This document shows, one piece after another, positions 13,101-22,298 of a DNA stretch of 64,000 nt; the first letter of the stretch is position 1; the number at the start of each line of letters is the position of its first letter. Made by a program: the position numbers and the translations under genes. This DNA comes from Cyanophora paradoxa (Eukaryota; Glaucocystophyceae; Cyanophorales; Cyanophoraceae). The stretch covers positions 62,001 through 126,000 of the forward strand of contig QPMI01000588.1 of NCBI GenBank assembly GCA_004431415.1. The letters are read 5' to 3'. The notes under the pieces are model-generated. The model worked only from the letters and a program-made list of their open reading frames with translations. It made no database searches and had not been told where the DNA came from.

Positions 13101-16100
13101 CGCGGCCTGACGCCGCGACAGGGGGAGCCCCTGGTGGCGCACGTCAAGGGGGCGGCCGAGGTCGTTCTCCGCCTCTGCACAGCCCGCGCCTCCGGATACG
13201 GTCCCGATCGCGACGCCAACGCGAGCGAATTTCGCGCTCGTGCTTGCGAATTTCCTAGAACTGACGTGTATCCGCCTTAGGCTGTACCAGTCGCGAGCGA
13301 CCCTGGCTTTACGGAGCGCACGCTAGCTCGCGCAGAGGCCGTGCGTGCTCGTCTCTTCGTTCTGAAGCAAACGTCGTACTGACGACGGCGAAGATGGCGG
13401 GTCGGGGCCTGCGGGTGCTGGCTCTCGCTCGTCGCGAAATCGCAGCCTCGGCGCCGCTGGGCGCCGCCCTCGCCGCTTGCCCCGCCGGAGGCGAGCCGCC
13501 GGACCGCGCAGCCGTCGAGGACGACCTGACCTTCCTCGCCCTGGTCCGCCCACTGTAATTTGATCCGACAGCGTCTTCGCGGATTTCTAGGTCAACGTTC
13601 GCGCGCAGGTTGGGATCTACGACCCGCCCCGCCCCGAGACGGCCGAGTCGGTGGCCACCTGCCAGCGCGCTGGAATCACCGTCCACATGCTCACTGGCGA
13701 CCACGCCTCAACGGCGCGTCCGGGGATCCTGGACGGGCCTCGATTAAATATGTTCATCTTATATTAAGGTTCTTGCGGGAGTCGACGTCGACGTGACTAT
13801 CCGCGCTGCAGGCGGGAGCGATCGCGCGGCAGGTGGGGATTGTGCCGGCCGGCCTCGACCCCGCGGAGGCCCGCCGCGCCGGACTCGTCATGACCGCCCC
13901 CGTGCGCTTTTGACTTCGGATACAGATACATACAGAGCCCGCCCTCCTCTAGATGCAGATCTTTGAAGCCCGACTCCGCCGCAGGAGTTTGACGCCCTGA
14001 CGACGGAGCAGGCGCCAGCTTTTCGAGCAGTACGAGCGCATGCGCACGCGCTCTGACGGATCGCAGGAGGACGGCATGCCGCAGCTGCCGCTCGTGCTCG
14101 CCCGCTGCTCTCCGGAGTCCAAGGTCCTTCAATTTCTTCCCTTCGCTAACTTGGTAGAAATCTAACGACTTGGTGAAGGTGAAGCTTGTTCACGCCCTCA
14201 AGAGGCGGAAGGCCTTTGGTGCGCGGAAGGCCCATCAAAATTAAGACCCATTCGGATCCTGATGAATATGGCCTCCCGGCTCGCAGTCGCGATGACGGGG
14301 GACGGGGTGCGAGCGGAGATCGCGCAGATTCATCCCCTCAGGGCCGCCCTTATAATTAACGTGCAAGTGGACGGGCCGCGGGGGCAGGTGAACGACGCGC
14401 CGTCGATCGTGCAGGCGGACGTCGGCATCGCGATGGGCCTCTCCGGCTCCGACGTCACCAAGGAGGCCGCCGACATCGTGCGGGATTAAACTATAATCGA
14501 TGTCATGTACACGTACATGCGCGCCGTTCCTGCGGTGATCCCGCTGCAGGTCCTCACGGACGACAACTTTGCCTCCATCGTCCACGCCGTCGAGGTCCCC
14601 GCGCAGCCCTAGGCCTCCTCTCCCAAGCCGAGTTTTAGACACGGGCCGTCGACCGCGCCCTCGCCCTCGCCCTCGCCCGCGCAGGACGGGCGGCGCATCT
14701 TCGCGAACATCGGCAAGTTCCTCGTGCACCTCCTCTCCAGCAACGTCGCCGAGGCCCGCCCGCCCGCCTCCACATCCCCCGTCCCCTCCCCCGGAGCCTC
14801 GGATCCTGACGGCCGGCGCCCGGGCAGGTGATCGTGCTCGTCGTGGGCCTCGTCTTCGGGACCTTCCCCAAGCAGGACGACCCCTCCACGTGCCCCGCCC
14901 CCGCCCCGCCCTCCCCGCCCGCCCCCGCCCCCGCCCCCTCGCGCTCGATCGCGATCTCGAGCGCCGAGGGCGCCCACAGGGAGGGCTACGTCTTCCCCAT
15001 GACCGCCATCCAAGTCCTCTACCTCAACCTCGTGCGCGCGCGCGCCCCCAAAGGGTCCTGCAGCAGCTGCGCCGCCATCGGGCGCGGGGGCGCAGGTGAC
15101 GGGGACGCCGGCGGACATCGCCCTCGGGGCCGAGGCCGCCTCACCGGACCTCATGCTCATGCGCGCTGCAGGCCCCAGCCGCCCGATCCGATCCCGCCTC
15201 TCCTGGTTCAACGCGGCCTTGAATTCGATTTTCCGAGCGCAGGCCGCCCCAGTCCGCCGTGGAGGGGCTCTTCACGCCGGAAGTCCGCCCCGCCCTCGCG
15301 ATCGGCCAGCGCGCACCCGGCCCCCGTCTCCTCCTTGTGACCGCGGCATCCAACGCCCCCGCCGGCCGCAGCTCATCAGCGACACGTTCGTCTACGGGAT
15401 CGTCATGGGCGCCTTCTCCCTCGCCTCCTTCTGCGTCGTGCGCTCGCGCCGCACGGGGCTCGAGATCGAGCTCCCCCGCCCGCTTTGCTTTGCGTGCGAG
15501 TGCTTGTTCGAATTATATAATTAGGTGATTTTCTGGCGCTACGATGGCGACTACGGGGTCGAGTGCGGCTCGTTTGCGGATGTGCGTCCGCTTGGTGGAG
15601 ATTTTGCGCCCGGGGTCTCACGTGGCGATTGAATATTGACCCCTCGGCGGGGCGCAGGGCGAGGGCTGCGGGCACGTCCCGCGGGCGCGCAGCGCCGCGT
15701 TCGGGTCCCTCACCTTCACGCGCGCCACACCGCCCCGCCCCTTGGCATTCTCAGAGTCTGAGCGGCACAGCTGATCATGCATGACGCGCCGGCCGCGGCG
15801 GGAGCAGGCTCCTGGTGCTGGCCTTCCTCATCCGCCACCGCCGCCTCTCCGTCACCCGCCTCGCCTGGCGCCCCGCCAAGTCCGCCCCGCCCCACCGCCC
15901 CCCACCTCGAGCTCTCCTCGAGCTCGCCCTGCAGACCCCTCTTCATCGCCGTGCTGGTCCCGGCCGCCCTCACCGCCGCCCTCTTCTACATCCCCGTCAT
16001 CAACGACGAGGCCAGCCGCTTTCGCGCGCCAGCGCTGGACGGGATCCGATGTGGCCGCGTGCGCAGGTGTTCGGGCTGGCCCCCATCTCGTGGGAGTGGG

Positions 16101-16494
16101 CCCTCATCGGAGCCTCCGTCGGCTTCCTCGTCCTCTTCAGCGAGGCATACAAGGTGACTAGTACTCGAGCTTAATCTTGCAGGGCGCGAAATGAAACGCG
16201 CGCTTTCAGACCGGGCTGAGTTCGTGCTCCGCGCAGGCGTGCAAGCGGCGGCTGCTGGGGTCGCCCCCGCGTCCGGAGCAGATCTTAGCTGACCGGCCGC
16301 AACCCCCGGGGATCCTCGTCGTGCCGGCAGCTGCAGCCGGACCCTTAGGCCTGGAGCTAGGCGCCCCCGGACAGCCCGTCGAACTCGCAGGCGGCCCGCC
16401 TGCAGCTGAATCGCTTGCAGCTAGCGCTGCGCGAGCGTTCCCTCCGGCCAGCGTCGCTGTACATGGCGATCGAATGGCGATGGCGGAGGAGTGA
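10159..16494 (+). CDS. P-type ATPase, ENA/type IID-like Na+ (or K+) pump
   Basis: About 25-30 small exons can be joined into a complete P-type ATPase. Proposed start ATG 10159, with PYLQTVELV, then the N-terminal cation-ATPase motif [20 protein letters not shown]. Next come M1-M2 ([20 protein letters not shown]), the actuator loop [14 protein letters not shown] and [13 protein letters not shown]4 with [15 protein letters not shown], and phosphorylation motif DKTGTL (12252-12269). Later motifs are [39 protein letters not shown], the hinge [30 protein letters not shown] and [15 protein letters not shown]-terminal membrane segments ([38 protein letters not shown]) are followed by a hydrophilic tail ending at TGA 16492-16494. 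LLTGEA and IPEG in these contexts fit the ENA/type IID group that exports Na+ in fungi, mosses and protists. Several introns fall inside catalytic motifs, and one after NVAE may be GC-AG. Confidence 0.88.
12252..12269 (+). other. 18-nt micro-exon encoding DKTGTL
   Basis: The phosphorylated aspartate of the P-type ATPase sits alone in an 18-nt exon encoding exactly D-K-T-G-T-L. It is bounded by introns 12178-12251 (GTGAGC...GCGCAG) and 12270-12338 (GTGCGG...GCGCAG). The exons on either side supply VTDICS and TQGKMV, restoring ICS-DKTGTL-TQGKM in frame. Confidence 0.85.
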
Positions 16495-16969
16495 GCGCTG
16501 GCCAGCAGAGTCTGAAAATGAGAATTCGAACTATGCAAAGATATTTTGCGATCGACCTTGATTCACTGCTCAGCTTCATGATCAAGATATTAATACCGAT
16601 TGCTCATGCACGCTGCAGCTGCGATGCAGCTAGTGCGATATCGATTTTCGCAGAGTTTCGCAGATCAGCGGGGGCTGGCGCGCTGGCAGGCGCGCGCGTC
16701 TAGCTAGCTGTAGTCACTTCAACCGTCGGATGCACGTGCACGTTTTCTCTAGCCAAATTGAAGCACCTCTAGCTAGCTAGCCCTAGCAATTAAATTGAAG
16801 ACCTAGCAAGCCATATGGTTGTAGCTAGCTAGAGCCTAGCTAGAGCGAGAAATTCTGCCGAGCGTGTTCATTTAGTTTTTGCAGTTTTCGCGGCAAGCGC
16901 TGGGCGCGCGTACGTAGCACTTCTCTGATAATATAGGCTTGAGGAAATTGGAGGAACAATTATTATATT
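16495..16969. other. intergenic, TAGC-rich, AT-richer stretch
   Basis: No gene is supported. The stretch is clearly less GC-rich than its neighbours and has runs of the palindromic tetranucleotide TAGC/CTAG (around 16699-16710, 16769-16782 and 16821-16846). It lies between the ATPase stop and a weak downstream plus-strand gene and may carry its promoter. Confidence 0.5.
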
Positions 16970-17473
16970 GGTGGAGCTAGGATGAGCAATTGGAGGAAAA
17001 TCGAGTACAGAAAATCGGCCGGAGAAGAGCCGGCCAGATCTACATCAAGCACAGTAGGAGCCAGATCGAACTTGAAATGGTCCGTGCGCGCCGCTCTCAG
17101 CTACGCGCGATCTCAGCCACGCGCGCCGCCGCGCGCATGTGCAGAATCCCGACCGCGAGGGATACGGAGCAAACGAGAACGCGCGCTTCTCCGGCACGCG
17201 CGCTAAGCCTCTCAGCGCTGATCAGGAGGTGCCGCGAAAATTTCCCGGTCCCGCGAAATCTGCCGCCCTGTCCGACGCCGCGCGCGATATCGATTCTCCG
17301 CGCAGAACGCGCCGCAGCGGCTGGTGCCGACGTCCGGCGGCGGGCAGGCGATGGACGCTGCGGCGGAGACGCCATTTCAGGGCGGCGGCGGGCGCGCGGA
17401 GCCGAAGGGGAACCTCGACGCGCTCAGGCGCCCCGAGGCCTACCAGGGGAATCCCGACTACATCCCCGGCTGA
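16970..17473 (+). CDS. possible small gene, terminal exons only
   Basis: Two exon-like segments on the plus strand read as protein. One, about 16980-17080, contains EENRVQKIGRRRAGQIYIKH and ends at a GTCCGT donor. The other, about 17308-17473, contains APQRLVPTSGGGQAMDAAAE and finishes GNPDYIPG before TGA 17471-17473. The composition (hydrophilic, a short acidic and glycine-rich tail) fits a real C-terminus, but I could not place a start codon and recognise no family. It could instead be non-coding. Confidence 0.3.
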
Positions 17474-17646
17474 GCGCGAATGCAACCCCGACTAATACAT
17501 CCCGACTGCAGCCGCTGAGCTAGCATTGCGCCCTACGTAAGCATCAGCCTGTAAATTAAATAACTACATGTGCGCGCAACCGCGAACTTCAATTTACATA
17601 ACTGCTGCCCTCAGAAGGCATGGGCCGGGCCGGGGCGGGGCGTTGA

Positions 17647-18039
17647 CTAAGCATATGGCCGTTTGCTGCCTGAACCGTTGAACGAAACCGGCCTTGGCCT
17701 CAGGCTCGAGATTGAGGGCGGATCCGGAGGGGAGGAGGAGAAGGAGGAGAGGAGGGCGCCCTCGCCGGCGGACGGCGTGGGGGAGGCGGGGGCCGGGGCG
17801 ACGGCGGCGCCGGCGGGGCGCTCGACGCGGACGAAGAGGACGAAGCCGACGGAGGCGAACGTGCACGCTGCGGGGGCGCCTCGGTCAGCGGAGCTTCTCC
17901 GCCCCGCGGTGCGAGGAGCCGGGGAGGGCACCAGAGAAGGCGAGGATGGCGGGGGTGTAGGAGCCGGCCCGGCGGTGGCATCGAAGAGGCCGTCGAGGGG
18001 CGAGCCTCGGAGCCCCCAGTGCTGATCTTGTGCGCGCAT
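17647..18039 (-). CDS. uncertain proline-rich reading frame of 131 residues
   Basis: An uninterrupted frame runs from ATG 18039 (MRAQDQHWGLRGSPLDGLFD) to a TAG near 17647. It is rich in proline, serine and alanine with one hydrophobic patch (ACTFASVGFVLFVRV). Stops are rare in DNA this GC-rich, so length alone is weak support. No family is recognised. Confidence 0.22.
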   Translation of the reverse strand: MRAQDQHWGLRGSPLDGLFDATAGPAPTPPPSSPSLVPSPAPRTAGRRSSADRGAPAACTFASVGFVLFVRVERPAGAAVAPAPASPTPSAGEGALLSSFSSSPPDPPSISSLRPRPVSFNGSGSKRPYA

Positions 18040-18177
18040 GCTGGAAAGGGAATTTAAATCGATCTTGAGAATTAAAGGGGGGGGGGGAGGGGGGATAAGC
18101 ATGCATATATGTTGGCCTCCTCGAGCTCGAGCTTGATCGGGATCGCGCTCGATCTGCGAGGCTCATCTCGTGATTGC

Positions 18178-18227
18178 GTCATTTCGCAGCAACCGCGGCT
18201 GTATCACGGCATTTCGCAGCAACCGCG
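18178..18227. repeat. short direct repeat just upstream of a start codon
   Basis: The sequence atttcgcagcaaccgcg occurs at 18181-18197 and again at 18211-18227, 7 bp before ATG 18234. Each copy contains a possible 3' splice site (TTTCGCAG), so a 5'-UTR intron with duplicated acceptors is possible. Confidence 0.7.
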
Positions 18228-18233
18228 ACCGCG

Positions 18234-20016
18234 ATGGCAGCCGGAGCTTCCTCTTTCGCGCTGGACGATGCGCACCTCACGATTCGCGGGGCGCTCCCGC
18301 CGTCGGTTCGCTGGGGCGTCCTGCTTTCGAGGACGTCGTCTATGACAGACGACGACGACATCGAGCACGGCGGCCTGCGGCCAGGCGATGAGGTGCGCGG
18401 GGCGCACGCCCGCGCGCGCGAATGTGAAAATTTCGCCATCGATCGCAACTTCGCGCCAAAAATCGCGGGCGCCCGTACAGATCTTACTGGGAGTCTGCAT
18501 GGACCCGGAAGCGCGCTGGGGATCCATGAATCCTGTCTGGGAAAGTGGAACGAATTTGCGCCTGTCCGGGCAGGTCCAGCGGCTTGCTGGAAGTGCCATC
18601 GTGCTGCGAATGGATCCGGAGGTTCGCGCACGCCGGCCCGCGGTCGATCGAATTTGAGCGAACTTGATCTTGAGTGCGTGCGCAGGCATCGAATCCCATT
18701 TGGGGCGCAGGCCTAGCTACAGGTGAATCCGGATCCGTGGCGGTGGTGCAGCGAACTTTCTTTGGCAACATCAAGCTTGTATGTATAATTATAATTATAT
18801 AAGCGACGTCGATGACGCGGAGCGCTTTTGATTTCGCTGATCGTGAGCTACATCTCTCAGTATCGTCTGGTTGCTCTCGTCTCGAATTTGAGGCAGCTGG
18901 GGTGCCCAGCGGCGAGCTTGGATCACCTGCTTACCACGAAGCGCGCGGCCGCAGGTGAAATGTTTTGCGGGAGATAACGATGGCGATAACGATTGGTCTA
19001 AAGCTTCATTTCCGTGTGCAGCGCAGGGAATGTCGAACTCGAAGCTCCGCCTGCTCGTCACGGGCTTCGACGAGTACTGCACCGGAACGGAGTCCAAGCG
19101 CCAGGATCCGAGCGGCAATGAATTCAACTTCACGCGCGAGATCGAAGTCCACGGTGCGCGAACATGTACCGCTATTCGGGATCTCGACGTTGCAGTTTCT
19201 CGTTCGAATTCGCCAGCGCAGGCTCGGAGACGTTGACGAATCTGAAGCGGGCCATTGTGAACGTCCTCGGCATCGACACAAGCTCCGGTTTGCGCTGCAT
19301 TTAGTTTTCGTAATTGATTTCGAAATTTGATCTAGATCTTGCAACAATTCACCTTGATCGATATCCGTAGAGGGGCGGATCTTCCGCTTCCGTTTCAACG
19401 GAGTCTCCCTCCCCAAGTTCTCGCACGAGAGAACCCCCTTCCGCCTCTGCGACTTCCCGATCGGCGCGGGCGGAGAGTTCGCGATCCACCTGAAGCCGAA
19501 GGCGAGCCGGACGGGCTGGGCGGTGCGCATGCAATATCGTGCACGTGGAATTTATTTTAAAGATCTAGAGTTATTGCTGCAATTCTGATTCTGGATCCGC
19601 GTCCTGTGCTGTTCGCAGGTGTCCGTCCGCGTGCTGTCTGTGGAGCGGACGACTGTGCCGCCCAAGCGCCTGAAGGTCGCCTGCGTCGGGGGGGAAGGCC
19701 CGCGCTGGGGGAAGTGCGCGGCTCGATCGGTTTTTGATTTAAGAAAATCCGGAATTCAATGCTGCTGCCTCGATCGGTTTTTGATTCGAGAAAAATCCGC
19801 GGTATTGATTCTGTCTCAGGTACGCGGGGCAGGGGCGGGATGGCGACGGTTTCCGTGGCACGGTCGCCTCGGACGACTCGGACCTGGACGAGGAGGGGAA
19901 CGTGGCCCAAGGCGAACGAGTGCCTGCGGGGGCGGCACGCCCTCTGGGCCAAACCCGGCAAGCGCCGCCGGCAGGAGTCCCAGGTCGACGAGCACGAATT
20001 CGAATCCTGGCTCTGA
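18234..20016 (+). CDS. unrecognised soluble protein, about nine exons
   Basis: Start ATG 18234 (MAAGASSFALDDAHLTIRGA). Exons can be joined across GT-AG introns through ILLGVCMDPEARWGSMNPVW, VAVVQRTFFGNIK, YRLVALVSNLRQLGCPAASL, and KLRLLVTGFDEYCTGTESKR. Then follow SETLTNLKRAIVNVLGIDTS, GRIFRFRFNGVSLPKFSHER, FCDFPIGAGGEFAIHLKPKA-like sequence (read as LCDFPIGAGGEFAIHLKPKA), VSVRVLSVERTTVPPKRLKV, and an acidic end ESQVDEHEFESWL before TGA 20014-20016. The middle looks like a beta-rich globular fold; no signal peptide or membrane segment is visible. I do not recognise the family. Consistent reading frame across all joins and loss of low complexity inside exons support a real gene. Confidence 0.65.
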
Positions 20017-20179
20017 ACCTAGATAGGGCGACGCGGAAGACGTCGCAAGCTGAAGACCGTGCTGAAGACCAGCCAGCGCTCTGTGCACGCGTACGACTAT
20101 GCTTAGCAGGATGCAATCATTGATCATGAATCAGTACGGTATACGTAGAATGCCATTAAACCATTCGAACACGGACGTG

Positions 20180-20640
20180 CTAGGCGCGGGGGCCGGGTGG
20201 AGGGGCGGGGATCGCGGAGGGGGCCAGGGGGCCTGGGAATTCGAAGGGGGCGAGGCGGGGACGGCGAACGGGGGCGAGAGGGGGGCGATCTCCCGCTCGA
20301 CGGCGGCCGCAGGATCGGGAGCGAGGCCACGGCCGAGCCGCGCCCCAGGGCCGCGTTGAGGGGCCCCTGGGCCGGCGAGGCGCCGCGCGCGGGGCTGCCG
20401 GCGAGGGCCCGCGGCCCGCGGGGCGCCGGCGACGTTCAGGAAGGCGGCGAGCGAGTCGTCGCCGGCGCGGGCCGCGGGGCTCGCGCTTGCGCCCAGCGTC
20501 GGCGCTTTGCGCGCCGCCTGCCCCACCAGCACCGAGCGCGAGCGGAAGGCGCGGGCGGCGGTCCGCGCGCCCCGCGCGTACACGGGCGAGGCGGCGCCGC
20601 AGCCGCCGCTCGTGCCCGAGGCGTTGTACTGTCAATCCAC
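20180..20640 (-). pseudogene. displaced copy of an internal segment of the cyclase gene
   Basis: This stretch closely resembles about 25190-25570 of the cyclase gene, in the same orientation. Translated on the minus strand both contain AARAFRSRSVLVGQAARKAP, then TLGASASPAARAGDDSLAAF, then a proline-rich tail with PLSPPF. The 20-kb copy differs by substitutions and small indels (for example FLNVAGAP against FLHVAGAP) and has no neighbouring catalytic or membrane exons. It sits alone between two plus-strand genes. I read it as a partial duplication, probably without function. Confidence 0.75.
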
Positions 20641-20765
20641 AAAGTTAGGCGACGACAAAGTTAGGCGCGGATAGACGAGTTCACCCATTCGTCTAACTTA
20701 ATCCCCGTACGGGGGGGGTACGCCATAGTAACGCTTGGACTCTTTGGAGCGAGACTCTTTTTTTT
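20641..20765. other. structured intergenic segment with direct and inverted repeats
   Basis: The motif acaaagttaggcg occurs twice (about 20640-20652 and 20655-20667). It is followed by a hairpin, agacga (20672-20677) with tcgtct (20688-20693), and by the 12-bp palindrome ccccgtacgggg near 20703-20714. Together this looks like a small mobile-element remnant or a transcription terminus. No coding signal is seen. Confidence 0.55.
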
Positions 20766-21064
20766 GTGAGGTTCCGCGAGCCTTCTGGGAGCTTTCTGGG
20801 AGCCTGGGTCTCTTTTTCACTTTTTTCTGCGAGCTTGTGCCAGGCTGCCAGCAGGAGTGAGACTGTCAGCAGCAGTCGACTCTGCCAGCAGATCATCTCT
20901 GTCATCGGCGACTTGTCGCTGTGCCGGGTGCCCTCACCAGGTCCGCGGCTGTCCGCCCGGCCCGCACGTCGCTGCTCTAGATCTTTAAAAGTTCGCGGAT
21001 CGGCCTCGGGTGGCTGAGCGACGCCGCAGCCGCGCCGACCTAGTTCGTCTCCGACAAGAAGAAG

Positions 21065-21789
21065 ATGTCGACGACGACCTACCAGCCGAGGGGCTTTTTC
21101 TGCTGGTCCGCACGCGCGTCGCGCTCCCGGCCCCCGGGCCTCCCCGCCAGGCTTCCGCACGCCCCCAACCCGGGACCGTCTGCCGACGCCCGGGCCGGGA
21201 ACGCGTGCAGGTCGGACTACAAGTGCAAGGGGAGCGTGCTCTCGAAAGGAAACGGCAGCTACGACTCGTGCATCGGTTTGGGCGGCAAGTCGCTGGAAAA
21301 CGACATGTGCACGACGAAGGCGGCCTCGGACGCCAAAAACCTGAACTGCTGGGAGTGTTGGGATGTTCGTAACTTGAGCTGATTCCACTTGTAATCTGTG
21401 CTGCAAACGACCGTCCGACGGTCGGCGCGCTCGTTCGCAGGAGACTGTGACTTGTACCAACGGGGTTTGTATACGTACTTGTTCTGTAACGCCCAGCGCC
21501 CCCTGCTCACTCTGTTTGCAGTACATATATAACCCGCACGACCCGTCCTGCGGATCCGGACGCCTGGACGAGCCCGTCAACATTCAAGGTGCGAAGAAGC
21601 TAAGAGCGTTGATCGAGCCTCGGAGTGATTCCCGGGCCGCCCGCGATAAAGCTGAACGTCCCTCCCGCGGCCGCCGCCGCAGACGTCGAGGAGGGGGAGG
21701 GCTTCGAGCTGGAGGAGGCGGACCTCTTCGAGCTGAACAGCGGCGCCAGCGCCGAGGGCGAGCTCGAGGCCGCCTCCGAGCAGCAGTAG
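21065..21789 (+). CDS. small cysteine-rich protein with acidic tail
   Basis: Earliest clear ATG is 21065 (MSTTTYQPRGFFCWSARASR), but the frame stays open upstream after a possible intron, and a hydrophobic stretch FLGAWVSFSLFSASLCQAAS near 20790-20850 could be a signal peptide from an earlier exon that lacks an obvious ATG. The body has spaced cysteines: CRSDYKCKGS, YDSCIG, NDMCTT, LNCWECWD (first large exon, to about 21366), ETVTCTNG (21441-21464), YIYNPHDPSCGSGRLDEP (about 21522-21587). The last exon encodes KLNVPP and a very acidic tail, FELEEADLFELNSGASAEGE, stop TAG 21787-21789. Cys pairs suggest an extracellular or lumenal domain. Family not recognised; toxin-like activity is not suggested by anything seen. 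Confidence 0.5.
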
Positions 21790-22298
21790 GCGCCAAGTCG
21801 GAAGCAGATCATCAGGGCCCCGCGTGAATTCGAACATCGACCTGTAACTATAATTACATAATATAATATAAATAAATATGTTTGCAATCCGATGATCCGC
21901 CCTAGCTGCCGTCCTAAGCAGGCTCGGGCCTGGGTCTGGGCGTATTATTCAATGATTAAGCTTAAGCCGTAGAGGGCGCAGAACGCGGCAAGGGCCGGAG
22001 GCGGGGCCCGGGGTGCAGATCTAGAAATCAGGGCGGCGGGATTGACGAGTATGCCCAGGCGGACTCCGGGAGGACGGGGAGGACGGGGACGGGGCCCCAG
22101 CGGTCCGCCACGTGCACGAAGCCGAGGAGACGAAGCCCCACATTGCAATTGCCTTGCGAATGCGGCTCAAAGAAATGATTCATCATTAAATAATTAAATT
22201 CTTAGGCAAACAGCACGATTCGAGGGCGGCTGAGAAGCCGCAAGCACACGCGGAAATCAAATGGGAGAGAAGGGGGGCCCGGTGAGGGGCGGGCGGGG
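21790..22298. other. intergenic between convergent genes
   Basis: The stretch separates the Cys-rich gene (+) from the 3' end of the cyclase gene (-). It includes an AT-rich part with AATAAATA near 21869 that may serve as a polyadenylation signal. A 38-residue minus-strand frame (VHVADRWGPVPVLP around 22100) is present but has no support as a gene. Confidence 0.5.

Noticed and set aside
10159-16494. P-type ATPase as an animal-type Na+/K+-ATPase or SERCA Ca2+ pump
   Set aside because: LLTGEASPV with [15 protein letters not shown], the N-terminal motif and a short C-terminus fit the ENA/type IID group better. The ion cannot be proved from sequence.
20766-21020. Signal peptide as a certain N-terminus of the Cys-rich protein
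   Set aside because: The hydrophobic stretch is present, but no ATG opens that frame and the next exon carries an in-frame TAG unless spliced. Kept only as a possibility.
21945-22148. Small minus-strand gene downstream of the cyclase
   Set aside because: A 38-67-residue frame without start context, splice partners or recognisable motif.
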